The notes beneath the pieces are model-generated. The model was not told the origin of the DNA, did no database searches, and was given only the letters and a program-made list of their open reading frames with translations. From an uncultured Flavobacteriaceae bacterium (lineage in GTDB: Bacteria > Bacteroidota > Bacteroidia > Flavobacteriales > Flavobacteriaceae): a DNA stretch of 64,000 bases. Every line of letters starts with the position of its first letter. The first letter of the stretch is position 1. This document shows, piece by piece, positions 8,905-17,385 of this stretch. The position numbers and the translations under genes were made by a program. The stretch covers positions 1 through 64,000 of the forward strand of contig CANLWG010000012.1 in NCBI GenBank assembly GCA_947494715.1, given 5' to 3'.

Positions 8905-8912
8905 TATTTTTG
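8905..8912 (+). promoter_or_regulatory. Candidate -7 box (TATTTTTG) for tatD
   Basis: An exact TAnnTTTG match four bases before the tatD ATG. If used, the mRNA would be leaderless or nearly so. It lies 4 bp from the opposing box for the retropepsin gene. A TTTG at 8888-8891 is only 13 nt upstream, closer than usual for a -33 element. Confidence 0.35.
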
Positions 8913-8916
8913 CCAT

Positions 8917-9684
8917 ATGATTTTGACCGATACACACACCCATCTATACAGTGAGGCTTTTGACCAAGATAGGGACGGGGTTATTCAAAGTGCTTTAGAT
9001 AAGGGAATTGAACGTTTCTTCATTCCCGCAATAGATTCTACCTATACCCAGGCCATGTTGGATTTGGAAAGTGCCTATCCCGAAAACATTTTTTTGATGG
9101 CCGGGCTGCATCCTACCCATGTAAAGGAGGATTATGAAAAGGAATTGCAGCATGTAGAGCAGCAATTGGTCAAACGCAAATTTTATGCAGTCGGTGAAAT
9201 CGGTATAGATTTGTACTGGGACAAGACTTTTTTAAAGCAGCAGCAGGAAGCTTTTCGCATTCAGATCCAGTGGGCAAAAAAATACCGATTACCTATTGTA
9301 ATCCATTGTAGGGAATCTTTTGATGAAATATTTGAAATCTTGGAAGGTGAAAAAAGCGATGATCTATATGGGATTTTCCATTGCTTTACCGGAAGTGTGG
9401 AACAGGCGAAGACTGCCATATCCTATAACATGAAATTGGGTATTGGGGGAGTTGTTACCTTTAAAAATGGAAAAATTGATAGGTTCCTGGATCAAATCGA
9501 TTTAAAGCACATTGTCCTCGAGACGGATTCTCCTTATTTGGCCCCGGCTCCCTATCGCGGCAAACGGAACGAAAGTGCCTATTTGATCAATGTGTTGGAA
9601 AAATTATCCGATGTTTATGGCGTATCAAAGGAGGAAATTGCTAAAATTACTACTGAAAATTCGAAAGAAGTTTTCGGAGTTTAA
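8917..9684 (+). CDS. tatD: TatD-family metal-dependent hydrolase/DNase
   Basis: A 255-aa cytoplasmic TIM-barrel metallohydrolase, the usual family length. It begins with the metal-binding TDTHTHLYS (HxH) and has GEIGIDLYWD with the conserved glutamate, PIVIHCRESFDE, FHCFTGS and the terminal ETDSPYLAPAPYRGKRNE with the metal-ligand aspartate. The family has 3'-5' exonuclease activity on DNA and may also act on D-aminoacyl-tRNA. The ATG directly precedes the conserved first strand, so the start is secure. The asparaginase gene follows 35 nt downstream on the same strand. Confidence 0.92.
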   Translation: MILTDTHTHLYSEAFDQDRDGVIQSALDKGIERFFIPAIDSTYTQAMLDLESAYPENIFLMAGLHPTHVKEDYEKELQHVEQQLVKRKFYAVGEIGIDLYWDKTFLKQQQEAFRIQIQWAKKYRLPIVIHCRESFDEIFEILEGEKSDDLYGIFHCFTGSVEQAKTAISYNMKLGIGGVVTFKNGKIDRFLDQIDLKHIVLETDSPYLAPAPYRGKRNESAYLINVLEKLSDVYGVSKEEIAKITTENSKEVFGV

Positions 9685-9719
9685 TATTTGATTTCTTTTT
9701 GTTTTAATTCTTAAACCTA

Positions 9720-10760
9720 TTGAAGCTGGACTTGAAAAATAAAACTCAAATATTGCTCATCTATACCGGTGGAACCATCGGAATGGTAAAGGACTATGAA
9801 TCCGGCGCATTGAAGGCCTTTAACTTTGATAAATTATCCAAGCATATTCCGGAATTGGCACAGTTGGATTGTAATATAGATGCGGTGTCCTTCGATAAGC
9901 CCATCGATTCGTCCAACATGAATCCGGGGCACTGGGTAAAAATCGCTACCCTAATAGAAGAGAATTATAATAGCCACGATGGTTTTGTGGTATTGCATGG
10001 CAGCGATACCATGAGCTATACGGCATCGGCCTTGAGCTTCATGTTGGAAAATTTGGCCAAACCGGTCATTTTTACCGGATCTCAATTGCCCATCGGAGAT
10101 TTGCGGACAGATGCCAAGGAGAACTTGATCACTTCCATACAAATAGCGGCCTTGCAAAAAAAGGGAAAACCGGTCATCCAGGAGGTGGGACTTTATTTTG
10201 AATACAAGTTATACCGCGGTAACAGGACCACCAAAATAAACGCGGAGCATTTTCAGGCTTTCGCCTCATTAAACCATCCACCTTTGGTAGAATCCGGGGT
10301 ACATCTAAAGGTGTTTCATGAATACCTAATGCAAAGAAAAAATGTGAAGAGGTTCTTGGTACATAAGGAGTTGGATGCCAATGTCGTGATTCTAAAGCTT
10401 TTCCCAGGGCTTAATCGGGCGGTAGTCCAAAGTGTATTGGGAACTCCCAACCTTAAGGCATTGGTACTGGAGACCTACGGTGCCGGAAATGCACCTACGG
10501 ATCTGTGGCTGTTAGAGGATTTGGGAAAGGCCATGGCAAACGGACTACACATTGTTAATGTCACGCAATGCTCGGGCGGTAGCGTAATTCCGGGACAGTA
10601 TGAGACAAGTGAGCAACTTAAGGAACTGCAGATCATCAACGGGAAGGATATCACTACAGAGGCCGCCATTACCAAGTTAATGTACCTTTTGGGAAGCGGC
10701 GTTTCGCATAAACTGTTCAAGACCGTCTTCGAAACTTCACTTCGTGGGGAAATGCAATAA
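9720..10760 (+). CDS. ansA: Type I (cytoplasmic) L-asparaginase
   Basis: A 346-aa enzyme converting L-asparagine to aspartate and ammonia. The conserved threonine motif 1 is IYTGGTIGM and motif 2 is VVLHGSDTMSYTASAL. TGSQLPIGDLRTDAKEN is also characteristic. It has no signal peptide, consistent with the cytoplasmic type I enzyme. The start must be TTG: the frame is closed by a TAA at 9705-9707, the first in-frame ATG lies inside motif 1, and only TTG codons (codon 1 or 5) precede it. The gene follows tatD closely and may be co-transcribed with it. Confidence 0.93.
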   Translation: MKLDLKNKTQILLIYTGGTIGMVKDYESGALKAFNFDKLSKHIPELAQLDCNIDAVSFDKPIDSSNMNPGHWVKIATLIEENYNSHDGFVVLHGSDTMSYTASALSFMLENLAKPVIFTGSQLPIGDLRTDAKENLITSIQIAALQKKGKPVIQEVGLYFEYKLYRGNRTTKINAEHFQAFASLNHPPLVESGVHLKVFHEYLMQRKNVKRFLVHKELDANVVILKLFPGLNRAVVQSVLGTPNLKALVLETYGAGNAPTDLWLLEDLGKAMANGLHIVNVTQCSGGSVIPGQYETSEQLKELQIINGKDITTEAAITKLMYLLGSGVSHKLFKTVFETSLRGEMQ

Positions 10761-10829
10761 AAATAGTGTTGTAAATTTTATTAACTAAGTTTTTTTTTGT
10801 TATTTGCCCACCCCTGAAAAGGGAGTACT

Positions 10830-10917
10830 AGAGAGGTGGCCGAGTGGTCGAAGGCGCACGCCTGGAAAGTGTGTATACACCAAAAGTGTATCGAGGGTTC
10901 GAATCCCTTCCTCTCTG
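10830..10917 (+). tRNA. tRNA-Ser (anticodon GGA)
   Basis: A full cloverleaf can be drawn: acceptor stem AGAGAGG/CCTCTCT, D-arm GCC...GGC, anticodon stem CACGC/GTGTG with loop CTGGAAA (GGA anticodon at 10864-10866), a long class II variable arm (TATACAC...GTGTATC), and T-arm GAGGG-TTCGAAT-CCCTT. The long variable arm supports serine identity. CCA is not encoded; discriminator base G. Confidence 0.96.
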
Positions 10918-11166
10918 CGAAGACAAAAAGGTTTTTGTTTGAAATGTTATGAGCCGAAATTATTCGAAAATCCAATTTCAATGGTGATTGAAGTTTTAAA
11001 TAAAATAATCTCAGGTTATAACCTTTTTGAATTCCCCTGATGATTGTAGCGGTACATAGGCTAATCTTTGATAAACCCTATCCCCTCTGCGATTAAGTTT
11101 TACTTTTTTTATTGCGATTTTTTTTTATCTTTAACCCTATTAACTAACTAATTTAAGTTTGAAAAA

Positions 11167-11955
11167 ATGAAAAGATTATTCTCTATCCTAGCTCTAGCTG
11201 GGTTATTTGTTCTAAGTACAAATACAGTAAGTGCAAAAGCGACCGCGGCTACGATGGTGTCCAACTTATCCAGCACTGTAGCTGCAACGGCGGTTATGCT
11301 TCAAGATGAGGCCCCAGCAGAAGCGCAAGGTTTTACTCAAGTATTAAAAACTCAATTTATACAAGGAGGTGCCGGTTTTATGGGTATCGTTCTATTATGT
11401 TTGATATTGGGATTGGCAGTAGCCATAGAAAGGATAATTTATCTGAATATGGCCAGCACCAATACTACCAAACTCAAGCAACAGGTTGAGGATGCTTTGG
11501 CATCAGGAGGGGTAGAGGCCGCAAAGGAAGTTTGCAGGAATACCAAAGGGCCCGTAGCGTCCATATATTATCAAGGATTGGATAGGGCCGGTGAGAGCAT
11601 CGAATCTGCCGAAAAAGCGGTAGTTGCTTATGGCGGTGTACAAATGGGACAATTGGAAAAGAACGTTTCCTGGTTGTCTCTCTTTATAGCTATTGCACCC
11701 ATGCTTGGGTTCATGGGTACGGTAATCGGTATGATTCAGGCTTTCCAGAAAATTAGTGCGGTAGGTAACTTGAGCGCCTCGCTTATTGCCGGTGATATCC
11801 AAGTAGCACTTTTGACTACGGTATTTGGTCTTATTACCGCTATCATACTTCAAATTTTCTATAACTATATTATTGCAAAAATCGACAGTATCGTTAATGA
11901 CATGGAAGACTCCTCAATCTCTTTGATTGATATGTTGGTAGACCACAAAAAATAA
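11167..11955 (+). CDS. exbB: ExbB/TolQ/MotA-family proton channel protein
   Basis: A 262-aa inner-membrane protein. An N-terminal hydrophobic segment (residues 4-24) resembles a signal peptide and is followed by a short Ala/Glu-rich stretch. Three transmembrane helices follow (about 72-95, 172-192, 212-235). The conserved ExbB/TolQ region is LFIAIAPMLGFMGTVIGMIQAF, then LLTTVFGLITAI. With ExbD and TonB it uses the proton gradient to energise outer-membrane receptors such as the three in this window. It heads an operon with a small 4-TM protein and two exbD genes. The upstream region has a TATCTTTA sequence one base off the -7 consensus. Confidence 0.92.
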   Translation: MKRLFSILALAGLFVLSTNTVSAKATAATMVSNLSSTVAATAVMLQDEAPAEAQGFTQVLKTQFIQGGAGFMGIVLLCLILGLAVAIERIIYLNMASTNTTKLKQQVEDALASGGVEAAKEVCRNTKGPVASIYYQGLDRAGESIESAEKAVVAYGGVQMGQLEKNVSWLSLFIAIAPMLGFMGTVIGMIQAFQKISAVGNLSASLIAGDIQVALLTTVFGLITAIILQIFYNYIIAKIDSIVNDMEDSSISLIDMLVDHKK

Positions 11956-11978
11956 GTCGGATAATTTAAAACAGTGTC

Positions 11979-12422
11979 ATGCATAAATTTTTAAAAATAT
12001 TTTTGATAGTTATCGGTGTTATCTCGGCGATACTGTGGTACTTTCTTCCACCAAAGGATATGCCGGCAGCTGAAGCCGCTCAGAGTGGTGCCATGAACGG
12101 TATGTTCTGGATTACCTATCTGCTTTTGGCGATAGCAGTGATTTTTGCTTTATTGTTTACCCTTAAAAATCTATTCTCCAATCCAAAAGGTCTTAAGAAA
12201 ACCTTGTTCGTTATTGGAGGATTTTTGCTGGTAGTGGTAATTTCATATGTTTTGTCCAGTGGAACGGATGTAAGTATTGAGGAAATGGCCAATAGAGGGG
12301 TGGCAACAACAGAGAGTACAATTAAGAAAATTGGAATGGGACTGAACGTATTCTTTATACTTACAGCAGTTGCCATTGTATTGATGGTTCTACCAGGTCT
12401 AAAGAAGTTATTTAGTAAATAG
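11979..12422 (+). CDS. Small four-TM membrane protein of the exb operon
   Basis: A 147-aa protein of unknown function with four predicted transmembrane helices (about 4-22, 44-63, 73-93, 121-143) and short loops. It sits 23 nt after exbB and 15 nt before the first exbD, so it is part of the TonB energising operon. Its conserved placement suggests a structural or assembly role for the ExbB/ExbD complex; that is inference. Confidence 0.75.
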   Translation: MHKFLKIFLIVIGVISAILWYFLPPKDMPAAEAAQSGAMNGMFWITYLLLAIAVIFALLFTLKNLFSNPKGLKKTLFVIGGFLLVVVISYVLSSGTDVSIEEMANRGVATTESTIKKIGMGLNVFFILTAVAIVLMVLPGLKKLFSK

Positions 12423-12437
12423 TAAAATTTTATAATT

Positions 12438-13046
12438 ATGGCTAGAAGAGCAGGAGCACCCGAAGTAAATGCCGGATCCATGGCCGATATAGCTTTCTTA
12501 TTGCTTATCTTTTTCTTGGTGACTACTACCATAGAAACGGATGCAGGTTTGGATCGTATGTTGCCGCCCATTGAACCGCCCGACACGGATGTGGTCATTA
12601 AAGAAAAGAATATATTTCAGGTTAATATTAACAAGAACGGCCAACTCTTGGCCGATGAAGAGCTTGTAGACCTAAAAAGTTTAAGGGCCAAGGCCATGGC
12701 GTTCTTGGACAATGGTGGTGATGGTACTTGCACTTATTGTAAAGGTAGAAGGAATGCCGAGTCTTCTGATAACCCTTCAAAAGCTATTATTTCTTTAAAG
12801 AATGATAGGGAAACCAAGTATGGTACCTATATTACCGTCCAGAATGAGTTGGTAGGGGCCTATAACGATTTACGTAACCGAGAGGCGCAACGATTGTTCG
12901 GTAGGGACTTTACGGATATGGAGGCAGAATATCTGAATCCTGAAACATCATCAAGTGTTAAGGATGAGCTTAAGGAGAAGGTAAAGAGGATTCAAGATTT
13001 GTTTCCCCAGAAACTGTCCGAAGCGGAAACCTCTACAAGTAATTAA
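12438..13046 (+). CDS. exbD: ExbD/TolR-family biopolymer transport protein, with CxxC insert
   Basis: A 202-aa protein with one N-terminal transmembrane helix (residues 15-31, MADIAFLLLIFFLVTT) containing the conserved proton-path aspartate D17. A periplasmic domain follows. ExbD of enterobacteria is about 140 aa. Here the periplasmic part carries extra segments, including GTCTYCKG (C98, C101) and a C-terminal helix rich in charged residues. It is closely related to the separate copy at 14615, which has a matching CxxC. It works with ExbB and TonB in energy transfer to outer-membrane receptors. It is followed 21 nt later by a second, shorter ExbD. Confidence 0.9.
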   Translation: MARRAGAPEVNAGSMADIAFLLLIFFLVTTTIETDAGLDRMLPPIEPPDTDVVIKEKNIFQVNINKNGQLLADEELVDLKSLRAKAMAFLDNGGDGTCTYCKGRRNAESSDNPSKAIISLKNDRETKYGTYITVQNELVGAYNDLRNREAQRLFGRDFTDMEAEYLNPETSSSVKDELKEKVKRIQDLFPQKLSEAETSTSN

Positions 13047-13067
13047 TAAAAGCTTAAAAAATCTGAT

Positions 13068-13553
13068 ATGTCAAAATTTGCAAAGAAAAAGGACGGCGAT
13101 CTTCCAGCGGTATCTACGGCCTCCTTACCGGATATTGTTTTTATGCTTTTATTCTTTTTCATGACGGTTACGGTTATGAAGGATAGTACGTTAAAAGTTG
13201 AGAACACGCTACCGAATGCCAGTGAAACTAAAAAATTGGAAAAGAAGGACAGGGTCATATATATCTATGTAGGTAAACCTACCTCTCAATACGAAAAGGT
13301 TTTTGGTTCTGAGCCAAAAATCCAATTGAACGATAAATTTGCCGCTCCATCCGAAGTAGGAGACTATATTTTACAGGAAAGAGCTAAAAAGGCACAGGAA
13401 CTCCAGAATGTTTTGACCACGGCTTTGAAAGTGGATAAAAATGCCAATATGGGACTTATCTCTGATATAAAGCAAGAGTTAAGAAAGGTAAATGCCCTTA
13501 AGGTAAATTATACTACATATGAAGGGGATGCTTTTATGAATCTGAACAGATAG
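13068..13553 (+). CDS. exbD: ExbD/TolR-family biopolymer transport protein (second type)
   Basis: A 161-aa ExbD with the membrane helix in STASLPDIVFMLLFFFMTVT (residues 17-36), again with the conserved aspartate. The periplasmic region is shorter and lacks the CxxC insert of the copy upstream. Flavobacteria commonly encode two unlike ExbDs after one ExbB, so a heteromeric channel is likely. It is the last gene of the operon; a strong terminator follows. Confidence 0.9.
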   Translation: MSKFAKKKDGDLPAVSTASLPDIVFMLLFFFMTVTVMKDSTLKVENTLPNASETKKLEKKDRVIYIYVGKPTSQYEKVFGSEPKIQLNDKFAAPSEVGDYILQERAKKAQELQNVLTTALKVDKNANMGLISDIKQELRKVNALKVNYTTYEGDAFMNLNR

Positions 13554-13576
13554 AATATATTAAAATTTTATTTTTG

Positions 13577-13609
13577 AAAACGCCTTCACTGCTTAGTAAG
13601 GCGTTTTTT
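13577..13609 (+). terminator. Rho-independent terminator of the exbB-exbD operon
   Basis: A perfect 10-bp stem (AAAACGCCTT / AAGGCGTTTT) with an 11-nt loop ends in a run of T, 23 nt after the second exbD stop. Confidence 0.85.
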
Positions 13610-13733
13610 ATTTACTTAATTTAGTGTAGCTTTAATAATCCAATTAATTGAAAGTGATACTATAGCAACACATGAAACCATTGCTTTGTTGGTACTGACA
13701 AATTTTACCCGTCCAAAATAGACCCCAAAATTT

Positions 13734-14423
13734 ATGAGATGCTTTGTTCCTTTATATCTTTTTTTTGGATTTTTGGTTTCGGCCTATGCCCAAGTAAGTG
13801 AGGACACTTTTATTGGGGATACTAACTACCTTGAAGACCAGTTTTATATCGGAATCACCTATAACTTTCTATTGGATAAACCTGTTGATGTTAGTCAGCG
13901 AAATCTGTCCTATGGGCTACAAGCCGGTTTTATAAAGGATATTCCCATCAATGCGGATAGAACCGTTGCCCTGGGTATAGGCATTGGTTATAATGTAAAT
14001 TCCTATTACTCCAATTTAAGGGCCATAGAATCCAGTAATGATGTAATCTATGACGTTCTAGATGGGGATATCGATTTCAAAAGGAGTAAAGTAGAAACCC
14101 ATTTGGTAGAAGTACCATTGGAGTTTCGATGGCGTAATTCCACGGCCACCAGTTATAAATTTTGGAGAGTATACACAGGGTTAAGGTTTGGATATGTAGT
14201 GGGAGGCAGATCTAAGTTTGTGTCCGATTCGGGGAACTTTTCCTTTTACAATGATGACATCAGAAGATTTCAATACGGACTCACTTTTAATTTTGGGTAT
14301 AATACTTTTAACATTCACCTGTACTATGCTCTTAACAACCTGTTCAATGACGATGTTCTTGTTAATGGGGGCGAGATTTCAATGAAACCTTTACGAATAG
14401 GTCTTATCTTTTACATTTTGTAG
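13734..14423 (+). CDS. PorT-family outer-membrane beta-barrel protein
   Basis: A 229-aa protein with a signal peptide (MRCFVPLYLFFGFLVSAYAQ). The rest is beta-strand-rich with alternating aromatic residues (FYIGITYNFLL, VALGIGIGYNVNSYYS, WRVYTGLRFGYVVGG, YGLTFNFGYNTFNIHLYYALN) and a hydrophobic C-terminus (RIGLIFYIL), as in the PorT/OMP_b-brl_2 group. True PorT is required for type IX secretion; this copy may be PorT itself or a paralogue. The neighbouring exbD genes give no firm functional link. Confidence 0.65.
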   Translation: MRCFVPLYLFFGFLVSAYAQVSEDTFIGDTNYLEDQFYIGITYNFLLDKPVDVSQRNLSYGLQAGFIKDIPINADRTVALGIGIGYNVNSYYSNLRAIESSNDVIYDVLDGDIDFKRSKVETHLVEVPLEFRWRNSTATSYKFWRVYTGLRFGYVVGGRSKFVSDSGNFSFYNDDIRRFQYGLTFNFGYNTFNIHLYYALNNLFNDDVLVNGGEISMKPLRIGLIFYIL

Positions 14424-14614
14424 ACTCTTCTTTCTTGCCACTTTTTGTATTGCTCATAATAGGACGGCAAAAAATTATGGCATAAAAGTTGTTTGCTATA
14501 TGGTAACGTTTGGACCTTTTCAAAAAATGAAAAGGCCAACTATTTTCTTCCCCAATAGTCTTGGCTACTTGCCGTATGATATGGTTTAGCTTTTTATAAA
14601 CCAAAACATGTATT

Positions 14615-15226
14615 ATGTCTAAAAGAGAGGAAGTGCCTAAAGTAAATGCAGGATCCATGGCCGATATCGCATTTCTACTATTGATTTTTTTCTTGGTTAC
14701 CACTAGCATAGAAACCGACTTAGGAATAGGTAGGATTATGCCTCCTTTGACTGACCCACCTAAGGCAATAATAAAGGAAAAAAACATATTGCGGATAGAG
14801 CTAAACGATAAAAATGAATTACTCGTTGAAGAAAAATTAGTGGAAATTAAAGACCTTAAGGACATTGCCCTAGATTTTTTAGACAATGGAGGAGCGGCAA
14901 GGGAAACATCGGATTTTTGTGATTATTGTAGGGGGGATAGGGATTTCACTTCTTCCGATCACCCTTCCAAAGCCATTATTTCACTTACCTGCAATAGAGA
15001 GACTGGCTATGGTACGTACATCACCGTACAAAATGAATTGATAGCAGCCTATAACAAATTACGGAATAGGGAATCCCAACGCCTCTTCAAGGAGAATTAT
15101 TCAACAATGGTGGAGCAATATGAATACGCAGGAACCCCATCGGCTGCTAAGGAAAGACTCAAGGAAAGGATTACGCATATCCAAAATCTATTTCCTCAAA
15201 AAATATCGGAGGTAAAAATAGAATAA
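14615..15226 (+). CDS. exbD: ExbD/TolR-family protein, third copy with CxxC insert
   Basis: A 203-aa protein clearly duplicated from the first ExbD at 12438. They share the N-terminus (VNAGSMADIAFLLLIFFLVT), the SDxPSKAIISL and YGTYITVQNEL blocks, and the insert with CDYC (C102, C105). It stands alone, without its own ExbB, after the PorT-like gene. It could replace the first ExbD in the channel under some conditions or serve a subset of receptors. The 190 bp upstream hold a perfect 7-bp hairpin at 14515-14535. Confidence 0.85.
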   Translation: MSKREEVPKVNAGSMADIAFLLLIFFLVTTSIETDLGIGRIMPPLTDPPKAIIKEKNILRIELNDKNELLVEEKLVEIKDLKDIALDFLDNGGAARETSDFCDYCRGDRDFTSSDHPSKAIISLTCNRETGYGTYITVQNELIAAYNKLRNRESQRLFKENYSTMVEQYEYAGTPSAAKERLKERITHIQNLFPQKISEVKIE

Positions 15227-15279
15227 GGAACTACACATTTACTTGTTATTCTATCATTTTCAGGAAAACGGTACAAAGG

Positions 15280-15885
15280 TTATAACCAGAACCTGACCAA
15301 CAACAACTGCGAAATGAAGCCGATACAAAAACCTATGAAAAGCTCTGCTTTGGAATGAGCCTTTAAATAGAGACGTGAGCTGGCCACTAGGCCTATAAAT
15401 ACGGTAAGGATGCTTAAAGCAAGAGTAATGTTTATTTCAAAATGAATACTCAAAGCGGTAAGGAACATAAATAAACTTCCCAAGCCCATAAGATGTAAAC
15501 TACATTTTACCTTAAAAAGTAGTGTGAAGAGTGCGGCAATTGCAGCGATAGTTAACCCTAAGAAGTAATAATGAATTTCCATCACAAAGTTATTGGGAAT
15601 AACTTCGTAAACAATCATTAACAATAAACCGATATGAATAAGAAGGGGGTACTTGCGCTCTTTAATGGAAGGCATAAAAATAGAACGGACCACACCTATA
15701 TTCCTAAGTATGAGGTAGGAAACAATAGGAATGATTATAGTCAGTATAAAAATGGGTAAAAGATTACCACTCTGTACCTCTAGAGGGCTATACTTTGGTG
15801 TGATAATAAAGTAAGCAATAGTCCCCGCAAGGGGTATGAACAAAGGATGGGAGATATAGGAGACAGCCCGTAAAAATAGCCCCAT
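15280..15885 (-). CDS. Conserved polytopic membrane protein, faintly PAP2-like
   Basis: A 201-aa protein with about six transmembrane helices spread over its whole length. The C-terminal SRLYLKAHSKAELFIG...GFISQ resembles the last motif of PAP2-type phosphatases (SR...H...D), but the earlier motifs are not convincing and the usual aspartate is a glutamate. I do not assign a function. Its start overlaps the rpoN stop codon by one base (TAATG on the minus strand), so it is translated from the asnS-rpoN transcript. Confidence 0.7.
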   Translation of the reverse strand: MGLFLRAVSYISHPLFIPLAGTIAYFIITPKYSPLEVQSGNLLPIFILTIIIPIVSYLILRNIGVVRSIFMPSIKERKYPLLIHIGLLLMIVYEVIPNNFVMEIHYYFLGLTIAAIAALFTLLFKVKCSLHLMGLGSLFMFLTALSIHFEINITLALSILTVFIGLVASSRLYLKAHSKAELFIGFCIGFISQLLLVRFWL

Positions 15886-17342
15886 TATATTTGTTTTCGT
15901 AATCGGGCCACCGATATTCCCAACTGTTCCCTGTATTTGGCAACCGTTCTTCGTGCAATAGGATAGCCTTTTTCCTTTAGGATTTTGGCCAATTTATCGT
16001 CTGTAAGAGGCTTTTTCTTTTCTTCGTTAAGTATCACGGTCTCCAAAATCTTTTTTATTTCCTTAGTGGAAACATCTTCTCCCTGTTCATTTTTCATGGA
16101 TTCGGAAAAATAATCCTTTATCAATTTGGTGCCATAGGGCGTATCTACATATTTGCTATTGGCCACTCTAGAAACTGTAGACACATCCATATCTATTTCA
16201 TCTGCAATATCTTTTAATATCATAGGGCGCAAGTTTCTCTCATCACCGGTCAAAAAATATTCCCTTTGGTATTGCATTATTGCGTTCATGGTGATATATA
16301 AGGTCTGTTGCCTTTGGCGAATAGCATCGATAAACCATTTGGCGGCATCCAATTTTTGTTTGATGAAGAGTACGGTATCCTTTTGGGATTTGGATTTGTT
16401 CTTGGAATCCTTATAGCCTTTGAGCATATTACTGTACTCCCTGGATACATGAAGCTCCGGGGCGTTTCTGCCATTTAAGGTAAGCTCTAGTTCTCCGTCT
16501 ACTATCCGTATGGAAAAATCAGGAACTACATGCTCTACTATTCTGTTGTTTCCGGAATAGGATCCTCCCGGTTTGGGATTTAACTTTTCAATTTCCGAAA
16601 TGGCCTCCTTAAGTTCCTCTTCAGAAATACTATGCCTTTGCACCAATTTTTTGTAATGCTTTTTTGTAAACTGCTCAAACGATTTTTCCAATATGGAAAT
16701 CGCCAGTTCAATACTTGGGGAGGCCTCCCTTCTCTTCAATTGTATGATAAGAGATTCTTCCAATGACCTTGCCGCGACTCCCGGGGGATCCAATTCCTGT
16801 ACTATACCCAATACTTTTTTAATGGTCTTTTCATCTGTATATATATTCTGGGTAAAGGCCAAATCGTCCATAATATCAGAAAGAGGTCTTCGGATATATC
16901 CGCTTTCATCCACACTGCCCACCAAAAATTCGGCAATGGCCCATTCCTCATCAGTTAAATAAACGGTATTAAGTTGGTTTAACAAGTATTGATTAAAAGA
17001 AGTCCCGGCTGCATATGGAACGCTTTTTTCGTCATCGTCAACGCTGTAATTACTGGTTTTGGTCCGGTAATCCGGAATCTCATCGTCACTTAGATAATCG
17101 TCTATGTTAATATCTTCCGTGTTAATGCTCTCATTGTCCGTATCACTTTCGTAGATATCCTCATATTCATCCTCCGGCGTACCGTTCTCCTCTTTGCCAC
17201 CTTCCAAAGCAGGATTTTCCTCCAACTCCTGTTTCAAACGTTGCTCAAATGCCTGGGTAGGCAATTGTATAAGCTTCATCAGCTGAATCTGCTGTGGGGA
17301 AAGCTTTTGCGATAATTTAAACTGTAGGTGCTGTTTGAGCAT
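15885..17342 (-). CDS. rpoN: RNA polymerase sigma-54 factor
   Basis: A 485-aa sigma-54. The glutamine-rich activator-interacting region I is at the N-terminus (LSQKLSPQQIQLMKLIQLPT, ELEENPAL), then an acidic linker (about 50-110), the core-binding domain, and the DNA-binding part with a helix-turn-helix and the RpoN box ARRTVAKYREQLGI near the C-terminus. It directs transcription of -24/-12 promoters with the help of AAA+ activators, none of which is encoded here. It follows asnS by about 43 nt on the minus strand and overlaps the next gene, so the three form an operon. Confidence 0.96.
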   Translation of the reverse strand: MLKQHLQFKLSQKLSPQQIQLMKLIQLPTQAFEQRLKQELEENPALEGGKEENGTPEDEYEDIYESDTDNESINTEDINIDDYLSDDEIPDYRTKTSNYSVDDDEKSVPYAAGTSFNQYLLNQLNTVYLTDEEWAIAEFLVGSVDESGYIRRPLSDIMDDLAFTQNIYTDEKTIKKVLGIVQELDPPGVAARSLEESLIIQLKRREASPSIELAISILEKSFEQFTKKHYKKLVQRHSISEEELKEAISEIEKLNPKPGGSYSGNNRIVEHVVPDFSIRIVDGELELTLNGRNAPELHVSREYSNMLKGYKDSKNKSKSQKDTVLFIKQKLDAAKWFIDAIRQRQQTLYITMNAIMQYQREYFLTGDERNLRPMILKDIADEIDMDVSTVSRVANSKYVDTPYGTKLIKDYFSESMKNEQGEDVSTKEIKKILETVILNEEKKKPLTDDKLAKILKEKGYPIARRTVAKYREQLGISVARLRKQI

Positions 17343-17385
17343 TAGGGTTAAATTCTACGTACTTTATAAAGTTAAAAAATGAATT

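Noticed and set aside
10804-11040. A 78-codon open frame spanning tRNA-Ser
   Set aside because: It reads through the tRNA gene and has no protein features.
14515-14535. Hairpin CCTTTTC / GAAAAGG before the third exbD, considered as a terminator for the PorT-like gene
   Set aside because: No T-run follows and it is about 90 nt after the stop codon; could be chance in AT-rich DNA.
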